This document shows positions 17,135 to 26,564 of a stretch of 47,040 bases of DNA, one piece after another (within the stretch, counting starts at the first letter, position 1; each line of letters begins with the position of its first letter). Below the pieces are notes generated by a model. The model was not told the origin of the DNA and made no database searches. It saw nothing but the letters and a program-made list of their open reading frames with translations. The DNA lies in contig CAMYIZ010000052.1 in the NCBI GenBank assembly GCA_947258585.1, forward strand, positions 1-47,040, given 5' to 3'. A program made the translations under genes and the position numbers. The stretch is from an uncultured Haliea sp. (GTDB lineage: Bacteria; Pseudomonadota; Gammaproteobacteria; Pseudomonadales; Halieaceae).

Positions 17135-18244
17135 TCACCGAGCGAGGTGGCTGTTTCTGTACTCAACCGGCGAGACGCCGGTTTCCCGTTTGAATGCCGC
17201 ATTGAATGTGGAAACGGCCCTGAAACCGACTTCCATGGAGATGGTGAGAACGGTTTGCGACGGATTCTGCAGCAGGAGCTTCTTGGCCTCCTCAATACGC
17301 AGCTTTTTCATGTAGTCCTTGAAGCTGGTGTTCAGGTGGTGATTCAGTATTTCCGAGAGCTGATGGGTGTTGATACCCAGTTTTTCTGCCAGGGCGGGCA
17401 GTGTCAGCGCTTCATCCAGAAACACCTTCTCCTCTTGTTCAAGCAGCCGCAGGTTTTCCAGTACGGAATCGATATCCAGGCTTCCCAGCTGGCTTTTTCG
17501 GTATTTCGCCTGGGCGATGTTCCGGGTGACTGTCGCCAGGAAAAGGGGGTAGCGTTGGCTGACAAGATATATGGCGATGATCCAGCAGGTGAATAGCACC
17601 GTCACCGCGGTTTTCAGGGCGGAGTTGTTGTTGAACTGGTAGATGATGACCAACAGGATGGTGATGGAAAAGCACAATATGAAAGCGAGCGCTACGACCG
17701 TGGCATGGCTTCTCAGAAATAGCCTTTGACGAAAGAGCGGAGTGAGGGATTTCAGGGGATAGAGCACATATACCAAAGCAGAACAGAAGATGAGCACCAC
17801 AAAATTGTTCGGGAACTGCTGCCAGAGCGGAACGTGCTGCATGATGTAATCCAGCTGGGCAAGCTGTCTCTCCTCGTGAGTCTTCAACAGGTAGGGCAGC
17901 AGAATGGGAAAGCTCAGCAGGCAGGGTACGAAGTGCAGCGCATGTCGTGCGGAAAGGGTGAACCGGGCATCCAGGATCCGCATGAAGTAAAAATAGGAAA
18001 GCGGACCAAGCAAGGTGAACAGCGGTATCTGCACGATACCAAGGATGGGCTGGACCCGGAAGTAACCGATGTTTTGGCTGTAGGTCACCAGATGTATACA
18101 GCCGAGGCAGAATAGCAGGCCGGCAGCAGTGTAGTTCTGGCTGTCCCGCTGCGGCGTGAGGAGCTGTCCTATGCCCAGAATGATCGCCATAGAGGCCCCG
18201 AGGAATGTCCAGCTGACACTCAAATTGTTCACGGTAATCTCCAC
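17135..18244 (-). CDS. Membrane-anchored AraC-family regulator
   Basis: A 369-residue protein with about seven hydrophobic segments in residues 10-235, then a linker (IAQAKYRKSQLGSLD) and a C-terminal AraC DNA-binding domain (about 265-365) with two helix-turn-helix units: LPALAEKLGINTHQLSEILN and TISMEVGFRAVSTFNAAFKRETGVSPVEYR. Such proteins may sense a signal in the membrane or periplasm and act on DNA directly. The start is GTG at 18244, only 13 bases after the penicillin-acylase stop, so the two genes are probably one operon. It most likely controls locus 2. Confidence 0.87.
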   Translation of the reverse strand: MEITVNNLSVSWTFLGASMAIILGIGQLLTPQRDSQNYTAAGLLFCLGCIHLVTYSQNIGYFRVQPILGIVQIPLFTLLGPLSYFYFMRILDARFTLSARHALHFVPCLLSFPILLPYLLKTHEERQLAQLDYIMQHVPLWQQFPNNFVVLIFCSALVYVLYPLKSLTPLFRQRLFLRSHATVVALAFILCFSITILLVIIYQFNNNSALKTAVTVLFTCWIIAIYLVSQRYPLFLATVTRNIAQAKYRKSQLGSLDIDSVLENLRLLEQEEKVFLDEALTLPALAEKLGINTHQLSEILNHHLNTSFKDYMKKLRIEEAKKLLLQNPSQTVLTISMEVGFRAVSTFNAAFKRETGVSPVEYRNSHLAR

Positions 18245-18257
18245 GCCTGCGCTGTAC

Positions 18258-20732
18258 TCACTGCACCACCAGCCTGGTGACGCCTATGGCAGTGTCCAGC
18301 AATGCAGCTTTCTCTGCCGGAAACTGCAGGTAGTTGTTTTGCTGCCACGCCCCGGCCAGATGACCATAGTAGGGGGAGAGCGGATTGCCGGAGACGCCCG
18401 GGGCAATCATGTAGCGGCTGTTGGCCAGATTCGAGAGGTCAACGACCTGGCGATAGCGCGGTCCATAGGTCTGGTAGTAGGGGGTGTCGCTGTTGTAGTC
18501 GGAGCGTGCCTGGTTGACCGTATGGGGGCCGCCATCACTGGCAAGCGAGATATCGCTGAATCGGTTGAGAATCGGTACCCGGGTGAATATATCGTGGTCA
18601 AAGACGGCCCGGTGGGCGCTGCCCCAGGTCCAGTTGTCCATGTTGCTACCATAATGCGTGGCCAGTTCCTCCACGGCATGCTCCAGCGCAATACCCTTGA
18701 TGGACGCGCAGGTCTCAACCCCCTCGGTGTGTATATCGTCACACCACTGCGCTTTTCTGGAAAGTATGGCCGCGAGTACTTCAGGACGGCTTGCATTGTA
18801 GGCCTCGAAACTCTCTCCCATCTCATCAGCGAGTAGCAGTCGGGTGAGGTGCCGTTCCCAGGCAGTATAGATGAGTGGCTCGGGCTGCGAACTCCGCATC
18901 TGTCGGTCCCAGCCTCGCAGCAGGTCCAGAGCCTGCTGTGCCCTGGGTGAGTTGACAGCGGTGTCCAGCAGCAGTGGCAGCAGCTGGGCGGCCGCCAGAG
19001 ACTCCAGATCTGCCTGCAAGCGCTGCATGGCTGGTACATCGAGGCGGTCGCCTTGCTGCAGGCGCTTCCGAATGACCTCTGCCCGATACGGAGCGCCGTG
19101 CTCACGGGACACAAAGTTCGGATAGTCCCAGGGCTCCGGCTTGTTGTTGGCATTGATTAGAAAGCCCTGTTCGGGGTTGAGGGTTGTGGGCATTTGTTCT
19201 GCCGTGAGGTGGTTGCTGGAGCGGGAATCCCCTGTCCGTCCCTGGGAGATCATGAAGCCATCTCCTCCGCTGCGAACGGGCACTTTGGCGCTGCTGATCA
19301 TGCCTATATTGCCGAGAGTATCGGCGTAACTCAAATTCTGGGCCATTTCGTAGTCCGCCATGGCCTCCTGGAATGCCGCCCAGTTCTCAGCTTGATTGAT
19401 CCGGAGGAAGGCCTGGCCGCTGGTGTTGCCCTGCTCCAGGGTCCACTGTGAGAGAGCGAGGACCACGGGCTCTCCCGTGCCACGGGAGGTGAGTTTGCCG
19501 TGTTCGACGACATCGGAAATTACTGGCCCCTGCCCGGTGGAGCGGACAGTGATGACGACGTCCTCGCGGCCCTTGACCCGGATGACCTCCTGGCGGGTTT
19601 CGAAAGGCAGTATCCTGTCCCCGCTGCGGTAGAAGCCAGGCTGGTCCTGCACAACGTGCGCCGTCACAAGGTCGGCGGTGTCGGCAATGATATCCGTCAG
19701 CCCCCAGGCAATGTGTTGATTGTGCCCGATGGCAAATACCGGCATGCCGGGATAGCCCACACCGATGATGTTCAGTTCGGGGGTGGCAAGGTGAGCCAGA
19801 TAGTAGTCAGCCGGGGCACTCAGGGGCCCATGCGGGTCCGAGGCCAGCAGTGGCTTGCCGGAGCGTGTCCTGGTGCCATCGACGATCCAGGTATTGGAGG
19901 CGGGATAGGCGGCGATACGCGGATCTCGCCCCAGCCGGATCAGGGGTTGCAGGCCGGCCAGTGCGACCGGCGGTACACGGTGGGCGAGGCTATTTACCGC
20001 CTCTTGCTGCTCCCCGGTTGTTGGCCCGGAATGGGAAGTGGGCGCATCCCGGGGGTAATCGGGGAACAGGTCGTCAATCTGCGACTGGCTCAGACGCTGG
20101 GCAAGGTCGGCGCGGAGCAACTCCAACTGCCAGTTGTCCGATCCGAGAGCCACCAGGGCGAAGAAATAGGTGGTGTCCAGCAGTTCCCACGGGGCCGGCT
20201 CTACCGAGAACAGCAGAAATTCGGGAGGGAGCAGGCCGCGACGTGTTTCCAGGAAAGCGTTGATTCCATCCGCATAACGCTGGAAATACTGCCGGGTGAC
20301 CTTGCTCATGCGGCCGATGCTCTGCCTTGCCACCCGGGCACTGTCGACGGTGCGGGTCAATTTGTCGGTTGCCAGGGTGGACTCACCAAAAATCTCCGAG
20401 AGCCGGCCGCGTGCGGCGGCTCTCATCAGCTCCATTTGCCAGAGCCGGTCCTGGGCGTGTGCAAACCCGAGACCGAAATAGGCGTCGCCTATTGATGAGG
20501 CATATATATGGGGTATGGCGTTCTGGTCCCGGATGATCTCCAGGGGGGCCTTTATCCCTGTCACCGCGACGGTGCGATCGTAGTCGCTCGCGGAACTGCG
20601 CAGCAGGCTGAGCAAGACCAGCAGCCCTGCGCCCACGATCAGTGTCAGCGCGGCGAGCAATTTCAGCGCCAGTGTGAAAGGACCGCGTTTCCGCGATGCC
20701 TGCCTCGGGTTGCCTGCGATGGGTGTGGGCAT
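18258..20732 (-). CDS. Penicillin acylase family protein (peptidase S45, Ntn hydrolase)
   Basis: An 824-residue precursor of the S45 Ntn-hydrolase family with an N-terminal membrane anchor or signal (about 19-45). The alpha-chain segment GFAHAQDRLWQMELMR (89-104) is a family hallmark. The beta chain should begin at the nucleophile Ser279 in ASNTWIVDG after autocleavage. Family members hydrolyse amide bonds of penicillins, acyl-homoserine lactones, N-acyl peptides and similar compounds in the periplasm. ATG 20732 is chosen; the frame continues upstream only to a TTG at 20771. It is divergent from the CocE gene and followed by the AraC gene. Confidence 0.9.
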   Translation of the reverse strand: MPTPIAGNPRQASRKRGPFTLALKLLAALTLIVGAGLLVLLSLLRSSASDYDRTVAVTGIKAPLEIIRDQNAIPHIYASSIGDAYFGLGFAHAQDRLWQMELMRAAARGRLSEIFGESTLATDKLTRTVDSARVARQSIGRMSKVTRQYFQRYADGINAFLETRRGLLPPEFLLFSVEPAPWELLDTTYFFALVALGSDNWQLELLRADLAQRLSQSQIDDLFPDYPRDAPTSHSGPTTGEQQEAVNSLAHRVPPVALAGLQPLIRLGRDPRIAAYPASNTWIVDGTRTRSGKPLLASDPHGPLSAPADYYLAHLATPELNIIGVGYPGMPVFAIGHNQHIAWGLTDIIADTADLVTAHVVQDQPGFYRSGDRILPFETRQEVIRVKGREDVVITVRSTGQGPVISDVVEHGKLTSRGTGEPVVLALSQWTLEQGNTSGQAFLRINQAENWAAFQEAMADYEMAQNLSYADTLGNIGMISSAKVPVRSGGDGFMISQGRTGDSRSSNHLTAEQMPTTLNPEQGFLINANNKPEPWDYPNFVSREHGAPYRAEVIRKRLQQGDRLDVPAMQRLQADLESLAAAQLLPLLLDTAVNSPRAQQALDLLRGWDRQMRSSQPEPLIYTAWERHLTRLLLADEMGESFEAYNASRPEVLAAILSRKAQWCDDIHTEGVETCASIKGIALEHAVEELATHYGSNMDNWTWGSAHRAVFDHDIFTRVPILNRFSDISLASDGGPHTVNQARSDYNSDTPYYQTYGPRYRQVVDLSNLANSRYMIAPGVSGNPLSPYYGHLAGAWQQNNYLQFPAEKAALLDTAIGVTRLVVQ

Positions 20733-21067
20733 GGAAATCCAGCGTTCAGTCGTGGGGTCTTTGCGGGTCAAATCTAGCCGGATCGCCTCGATATCGATAC
20801 CGCACTTATAAACCGGGCGTAGATTTTACAGTTGCCACCTTCTGCCGGCACGCCCTGGACTCCCCGCGCGGTTTCTCAAGTCATTGAAAAATAAAGACTA
20901 ATAATATCATGCAAGCCTTTCCCGGCACTATCGGGCCGGAGTCGGGATATCTACGGTCATTTTATAAGTTGCGATGAATCGCGGTCGATGCCGGCGCTAA
21001 GCTGGCTGTGAATTCGGGCATAGACCCCGTTACCGGCTACTACAAACCCAGGGAGGAGATGCCGGCG
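20733..21067. other. Divergent intergenic region of locus 2
   Basis: This 335-bp gap separates the leftward acylase-AraC pair from the rightward six-gene operon and must hold both promoters. It contains a perfect 10-bp palindrome TCGATATCGA (20788-20797) close to the acylase start and an AT-rich stretch around 20880-20910. I could not pick promoter boxes with correct spacing. An AraC binding site is expected here. Confidence 0.45.
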
Positions 21068-22969
21068 ATGACCACGGTAACAAAACGCAGCGGCAGATTC
21101 GGCAGCGGCTTGCTGCGAGTGCTGGCGACAGTGACGCTGGTCTCCCTCGTCGTGGCCGCGATCGGTTATCTCCTGCCCACTGAAGGCCAGGCCGAGGTGC
21201 CGATGGGCCTCAAGCGCAACACCGCGCTGTATGTTCCGATGCGCGACGGTATACAAATCGCGGTGGATGTCTGGCTGCCGGAGGATCTTGCCTCGGGGCA
21301 GAGAGTGCCCACGCTGCTGTACTTCACCCGTTATGGGCGGGCCCAGCTTCCGGGCCTGGTAAAACGCAGTGCACTCGGCCTCGGAATGAGCGAAGTGCAC
21401 CCCGTGGTGCAGGCGATGAACGACGCGGGTTTTGCAGTCGTCCTGGTTGACGCCCGTGGAAGTGGTGCTTCCGGTGGTTCACGGCGCGCGGAGTTCGCCC
21501 CGGAAGAGGTGGCGGACCAGTCCGAGGTCGCGGACTGGGCGGTGAGCCAGGCCTGGTCCAACGGCAGGGTCGGTGCGATGGGCGTCTCCTATTCCGGCAC
21601 TGCCTCCGAGCTGTTGCTCGCCAGCGGAAACCCGGCGGTCGGAGCAGTGGCGCCGCTGTTCAGTGACTTCGATGCCTACACGGGTCTGGTTCGCCCCGGC
21701 GGTGTGCTGGCGAGGGAGTTTATCCGGGCGTGGGGTGAGTCCAATCGTGTCCTCGACAGCAATGCCGGCTGCACCGGTGACAGCGGCTGGTACTGCTTTT
21801 TGTCACAGCTCTGGGTCCGGGGGATCAAGCCTGTTGACGCAGACCCCGATGGCGAGCTGTTGGCGGGTCTGCTGCGGCAGCGCTCCAACTACGACATCCA
21901 GGCGGCAACTGCGGACGCGGAGTTCGCAGATGACCCAGTGGCGGACGGCACCATGCGCTCCGGGTTTCCGGTCGGCAACCTGGCGGGGATCGAGCGCTCC
22001 GGGGTGCCCATGCAGGTCTGGGTGGGGTGGCTGGATGCCGCCACCGTGGATGGAGCCCTGGTCCGCTACAATTCCATCGACAATCCCCAGCAGCTGATCA
22101 TCGGTCCGTTCAATCATGGCGGCAGCCAGAGTGCGGACCAGTATGCGCCAGAAGACGCGGCACCCCGACCCGGGCGGCGTGAACAGTACGCAGAGCGCCT
22201 GGAATTCCTGCACAAGTTTCTTGCGGGGGAGGGTGCCGAGCCGGCGCCCTCCAGTATCCGCTACTTCACGATGGGTGAAGGCAAGTGGAAAACAACGGAT
22301 GTCTGGCCTCCGCGCGGTGTCGAGCCGCAGCGCTGGTACTTCGCGGCGAACCAGGGTCTGTCACGGCAGCCGCCGGAGAAAGAATCCTTCGACACCTATC
22401 GGGTGGACTTCAGTGCCACCACGGGTCCTCGCAATCGCTGGCTGGCCAATCTCAGTGGCAGCAACGCGATTCGCTATGAAGATCGTGCCGCCCAGGGCCG
22501 AAAATTGCTGGTCTACGACAGTGCGCCCCTGGAATCCGCTCTGGAAGTCACGGGCACACCGGTGGTGACCCTCCATGTCAGGTCAAGTGAACCGGATGTC
22601 GCCTTCCACGTCTACTTCGAGGATGTGGCGCCGGACGGCACGGTCACCTACGTCACCGAGGGAATTCTCCGGGCCATTCACCGCAAGATACCAGACGCGC
22701 CCCCTCCCCATTATCCGGTCGGGCCCTACCATTCGTTCGCACGAGACGACGCGGCGCCGATGCCCGTGGGCGAGATTGCCGAGGTAAAGATCGGCCTGAT
22801 CAGCACGTCGGTACAGATTGCCGCCGGGCATCGGCTGCGGATTGCGATCGGCGGTCACGATGCCTCGGTCTTCGAGCGCATTCCCGCCGTGGGTGATCCC
22901 GTGCTGGACGTGTTCCGCGGAGGTACAACGCTTTCCCATGTCGACTTTCCAGTAAAGGTGGATGATTGA
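21068..22969 (+). CDS. CocE/NonD family hydrolase (X-Pro dipeptidyl-peptidase / alpha-amino-ester hydrolase type)
   Basis: A 633-residue serine hydrolase with an N-terminal membrane segment (about 13-32). Its alpha/beta-hydrolase domain carries VDARGSGASGG and the nucleophile motif GVSYSG (Ser174), and the C-terminal jelly-roll domain is typical of the CocE/NonD family (VTLHVRSSEPDVAFHVYFEDVAPDG region). Relatives include cocaine esterase, glutaryl-7-ACA acylases and alpha-amino-ester hydrolases that act on beta-lactam side chains. ATG 21068 is chosen because GGGAGGAG ends 9 bases upstream; 21059 is a poorer alternative. It is the first gene of the rightward operon. Confidence 0.9.
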   Translation: MTTVTKRSGRFGSGLLRVLATVTLVSLVVAAIGYLLPTEGQAEVPMGLKRNTALYVPMRDGIQIAVDVWLPEDLASGQRVPTLLYFTRYGRAQLPGLVKRSALGLGMSEVHPVVQAMNDAGFAVVLVDARGSGASGGSRRAEFAPEEVADQSEVADWAVSQAWSNGRVGAMGVSYSGTASELLLASGNPAVGAVAPLFSDFDAYTGLVRPGGVLAREFIRAWGESNRVLDSNAGCTGDSGWYCFLSQLWVRGIKPVDADPDGELLAGLLRQRSNYDIQAATADAEFADDPVADGTMRSGFPVGNLAGIERSGVPMQVWVGWLDAATVDGALVRYNSIDNPQQLIIGPFNHGGSQSADQYAPEDAAPRPGRREQYAERLEFLHKFLAGEGAEPAPSSIRYFTMGEGKWKTTDVWPPRGVEPQRWYFAANQGLSRQPPEKESFDTYRVDFSATTGPRNRWLANLSGSNAIRYEDRAAQGRKLLVYDSAPLESALEVTGTPVVTLHVRSSEPDVAFHVYFEDVAPDGTVTYVTEGILRAIHRKIPDAPPPHYPVGPYHSFARDDAAPMPVGEIAEVKIGLISTSVQIAAGHRLRIAIGGHDASVFERIPAVGDPVLDVFRGGTTLSHVDFPVKVDD

Positions 22970-24213
22970 TGAAACGCAAGCTTACTCGCACACATGCCCA
23001 TGCGGGGGGGGCAGCATTTCCCCGAGTGTCTGAGCTGTGGATGACCTTGACCGCGGCCCTGACTCTGACGGTGGCCCTGACGCTGCTTGGCGGCGCCGGT
23101 GCCATTGCGGGCAAAGAAACGGCGCAAGAAGAGCTGGCGTCCTGGCTGGAGGAATACGTCACCGAGCAGCTGACCGCTGCGCCGGCAGCCGGTGCTACAG
23201 TCCTGGTGGGAAAGGGTGATGAGCTGTTGCTGGCCGGTTACTACGGCTACTCGGATCTCGAGAACGGCCTGCATACCCACGCCGGCTCTGTCTACCAGAT
23301 CGGCTCGCTGACCAAGCAATTTACCGCGGTTGCACTGCTGCAGCTTGAACAGGCCGGGAAGCTGAGACTCTCCGATGACATCGCGCAGTACCTTCCCGAG
23401 TATCCGACTCACGGGCAGACCATCACGATAGAGGATCTGCTTTACCACACCAGTGGTATCCCGAATTACATTGGCGCCGGCAAGGCGGAAAGCCGTGTCT
23501 GGCCGGGGCGCCGGGTGAATATGACGGACTGGCGGGTAGAGCTGCTCCCAGAAGAAATGCTGGCCTTCTTTCAGGACAAGCCACTGGAGTTCAATCCCGG
23601 TGAAGGATGGAACTACTCGAACGCTGGCTATTACCTGGCGGGACTGATCATCGAAAAGGTGAGCGGAATGGCCTACGGCGAGTATGTCGAGGAGCACCTG
23701 TTCAAGCCGGCCGGTATGCACAGCTCGTTTTACGCAGGCTACGAACAACTGGTGGAGGGCAGGGTCAGGGGCTACAAAGTAGGTGAGCAGGGCCAGCTGT
23801 TGAATGCGGACCCTATGAGCATGACCGTGCCCTATGCGGCCGGCGCCCTGTCTTCGACGGCGCAGGATCTCTACCAGTGGAACCGGGCCTTGCACGAAGA
23901 AGGCCTGCTGCTGGAACCGCAGGCCTATCGCAAGTTGGTCACGCCGGGAACGCTGGACAGTGGCCAGACCCTGCCCATGAATTATGCACTGGGTATTGCG
24001 GCCATTGAACGGGATGGTGCCCTTTCCCTTATTCACCCCGGCGGGATCAACGGATTCAGCAGCGTACTCAGCTATTTCCCGGAGCAGCAACTTACTGTGG
24101 TTGTTCTCGTCAATACCTATGAAAACAAGTCACCTACCCTCGCTGACGCTGTGGAAGCCGCGGTATCGGCAAGGCTGCTGGGGGGCGGTCTGGAGGAGTT
24201 CACCACTCGGTGA
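22969..24213 (+). CDS. Serine hydrolase, class C beta-lactamase-related (locus 2)
   Basis: A 414-residue exported protein: N-terminal basic region, hydrophobic stretch to about 47, then a beta-lactamase/D-Ala-D-Ala-peptidase fold. All three catalytic motifs are visible: SLTK (Ser113, Lys116), YSN (Tyr216, Asn218) and HPGG near residue 348. The YSN and HxG motifs are closer to classical DD-peptidases and class C enzymes than those of the locus 1 esterase. It may act on D-amino-acid peptides, esters or lactams in the periplasm. Its ATG shares one base with the CocE stop, so the genes are coupled. Confidence 0.88.
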   Translation: MKRKLTRTHAHAGGAAFPRVSELWMTLTAALTLTVALTLLGGAGAIAGKETAQEELASWLEEYVTEQLTAAPAAGATVLVGKGDELLLAGYYGYSDLENGLHTHAGSVYQIGSLTKQFTAVALLQLEQAGKLRLSDDIAQYLPEYPTHGQTITIEDLLYHTSGIPNYIGAGKAESRVWPGRRVNMTDWRVELLPEEMLAFFQDKPLEFNPGEGWNYSNAGYYLAGLIIEKVSGMAYGEYVEEHLFKPAGMHSSFYAGYEQLVEGRVRGYKVGEQGQLLNADPMSMTVPYAAGALSSTAQDLYQWNRALHEEGLLLEPQAYRKLVTPGTLDSGQTLPMNYALGIAAIERDGALSLIHPGGINGFSSVLSYFPEQQLTVVVLVNTYENKSPTLADAVEAAVSARLLGGGLEEFTTR

Positions 24214-24281
24214 TGCAGCCTGATTTAATCCAGAAAAAATATATCAACAGATCCATAATTCCATATAGAGGGGAACGTTCG

Positions 24282-26564
24282 ATGAAAAACGCTTACGAGT
24301 TTGGACGCAAGTGTGTGTTGAGTGGTAAAGGCAGTCTGGTGGCGGCAATCGGTTCACTGGCATGCGGCGCCGTCCCCGCCCTGGCGCTTGCAGCCACCCC
24401 GGAAGTCGCCGCACTTGAAGAAATCGTGGTGACTGCGCAATTACGCAAGCAGAATCTGCAGGATGTGCCCCTGTCGGTGACGGCCTTTTCAGCGAATGCG
24501 CTGAAGGATAGCGGCGTTATCCGGCTGCAGGATCTGGTGGACTCCATCCCCAACCTCAACTACAACACCAACGGGTCAATCAGGGCCACGCAGATAACCA
24601 TTCGGGGTATCGTTTCCGACGCCAACAACATCGGGGTCGACCAGACCGTGGGTGTCTATGTCGACGGTGTGTACATGGCGCGGCCCACGACCATCAATAC
24701 CGGCCTGTACGACCTTGAGTCAGTGGAAGTCCTGCGCGGCCCGCAGGGCACTCTATACGGCAAGAACGTTATCGCCGGCGCGATCAAGTTTGAGACCAAG
24801 CGGCCTGCGGAAGAACTTGGTGGAGAGGTGGCGATAAACTACGGTAACTATGACAACCTTGTTGTCCACGGGGCCCTTAACGTCCCGCTGGTTGATGACA
24901 AGTTGTTCCTGCGGGTTTCAGCACAATCAGAAAACCGGGACGGCTACCTTGAAAACAGGGCCGGACCGGATAACAACGATGCCAATAACGAGAATGCCCG
25001 CCTGGGCCTGTTGTTCAACCCGACCCCGGACTTGAGCCTGTTGCTGCGCGCAGATTGGGCTCGGGACAGAACGCACCAGGGCGGCACCGAGCTCGCGGTG
25101 GTATCCCCGATCTATGCCTCGGGACCCTTCAACGTGGTGCCGGGCAGTCCTTTCCATATCGACAACGACCCTTTTGACTATGTGATTTCCGACGGTCCCA
25201 GCGCGTTTCAGGATCGGGATCTCTGGGGTACATCACTGGAGCTGTCCTGGGCCGTCGCCGGCGGCGAACTCACCTCGATCAGCGCCTATCGGGAATTTGA
25301 ATGGAACAACTACCAGTCTTCCGACTACAGTCCCTTTGACATTTTCGGCACCGGCATCGACGAAGACCAGAAGCAGTTCAGCCAGGAGCTGCGCTTCAGC
25401 GCAAGCCTTGCCGACCGTTTGGAATACGTGGTCGGCGCCTACTATCTCTACCAGGATCTTGAGGCGGAGGCGACGACCTACGTCGGCAACAACATTCTTT
25501 CCCTGCCTGCCTTCGGGGGCCTGCCACTGGGTGTTTTCCCGGGCCCGAGCATTGGCAAGCTGTTGCCGGAAGTCAGCAACGACAGTTTCGCCGGATTCGG
25601 ACAGCTGCAGTACGAGTTGACCGACCGCGTGACGCTGGTCGGCGGCCTCCGTTATACCTACGAGAAGAAGTCCATCGACTACAGTGTCGATCCTGACAAT
25701 CTGATCGTGTTTCCGATCAGCCCGTCAGTAAAATCCGCCAGCATGAGCGAGAACGTTGTTTCCCCCATGGCCAGCGTTAGCTATCGCCTCACGGAGAACG
25801 TCAACAGCTACATCACCTACTCCGAGGGGTTCAAGGTGGGCGGCTTCAACGCCTTCGACTCCGACTTTGCCAACGAGGACGGGTCCACTCCAGCGTTTGA
25901 TCCAGAGTACGCGGACAACGTGGAACTGGGAATAAAAAGCAGTCTGCTGGATGACAGGGTGCGTCTCAACATGGCCGCGTTCTACACCGACTACAAGGAT
26001 CTACAGGTCGTCCAGCGCCTGGAAGGCGACAATGGTCTGTTCTTCTATCGCACCAGCAACGCCGCCAAGGCTGAGATCCACGGACTTGAGTTTGAACTGT
26101 CAGCGCTGGTCACGGAGGGCCTGCAAGTAAACCTGGCATATGGTTACTCCGATGCCGAATACGAGGATTTTGTCGTTGATGCGTTGACCGGGATCGATTA
26201 TTCCGGCAACACCATGGTCCTGTCGCCGGAGCAAAATGCCAGCTTCGCGGCCCAGTATGAGCGCCCGCTGGCGGGCGGATGGGATCTGCTCGGCAGGTTG
26301 GAATACAGCTATATGTCCAGCACCTACTCGGATCAGAACAATACCCGCGAGTTGCGCAACGGCGCCTACAGCCTGGTGAATGCCCGCCTCGGGTTTGAGA
26401 GCCGGGACCTGGGCCTGCGGGTTACTGCCTGGGTAAACAACGCGCTGGAGGAGGAATATACCAAGGACAAGCGCTATGGCAGCGCGACCTTTGCCCCCGG
26501 CTCGCTGGATTACAACGTGGGCAATCCCAGAACCTACGGGCTCGAAGTCTCTTACTCGTTTTGA
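24282..26564 (+). CDS. TonB-dependent outer-membrane receptor (locus 2)
   Basis: A 760-residue TonB-dependent receptor with a long signal peptide (to about ALA at 36-38), a TonB-box-like LEEIVVTAQ, a plug domain with RGPQGTLYGKN, and a beta barrel ending in VSYSF. It imports a ligand through the outer membrane using TonB energy. ATG 24282 is preceded by GAGGGGAA at good spacing; 69 bases separate it from the serine hydrolase gene, so an additional internal promoter is possible. It has the same architecture as the locus 1 receptor but is clearly a different protein. Confidence 0.93.
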   Translation: MKNAYEFGRKCVLSGKGSLVAAIGSLACGAVPALALAATPEVAALEEIVVTAQLRKQNLQDVPLSVTAFSANALKDSGVIRLQDLVDSIPNLNYNTNGSIRATQITIRGIVSDANNIGVDQTVGVYVDGVYMARPTTINTGLYDLESVEVLRGPQGTLYGKNVIAGAIKFETKRPAEELGGEVAINYGNYDNLVVHGALNVPLVDDKLFLRVSAQSENRDGYLENRAGPDNNDANNENARLGLLFNPTPDLSLLLRADWARDRTHQGGTELAVVSPIYASGPFNVVPGSPFHIDNDPFDYVISDGPSAFQDRDLWGTSLELSWAVAGGELTSISAYREFEWNNYQSSDYSPFDIFGTGIDEDQKQFSQELRFSASLADRLEYVVGAYYLYQDLEAEATTYVGNNILSLPAFGGLPLGVFPGPSIGKLLPEVSNDSFAGFGQLQYELTDRVTLVGGLRYTYEKKSIDYSVDPDNLIVFPISPSVKSASMSENVVSPMASVSYRLTENVNSYITYSEGFKVGGFNAFDSDFANEDGSTPAFDPEYADNVELGIKSSLLDDRVRLNMAAFYTDYKDLQVVQRLEGDNGLFFYRTSNAAKAEIHGLEFELSALVTEGLQVNLAYGYSDAEYEDFVVDALTGIDYSGNTMVLSPEQNASFAAQYERPLAGGWDLLGRLEYSYMSSTYSDQNNTRELRNGAYSLVNARLGFESRDLGLRVTAWVNNALEEEYTKDKRYGSATFAPGSLDYNVGNPRTYGLEVSYSF

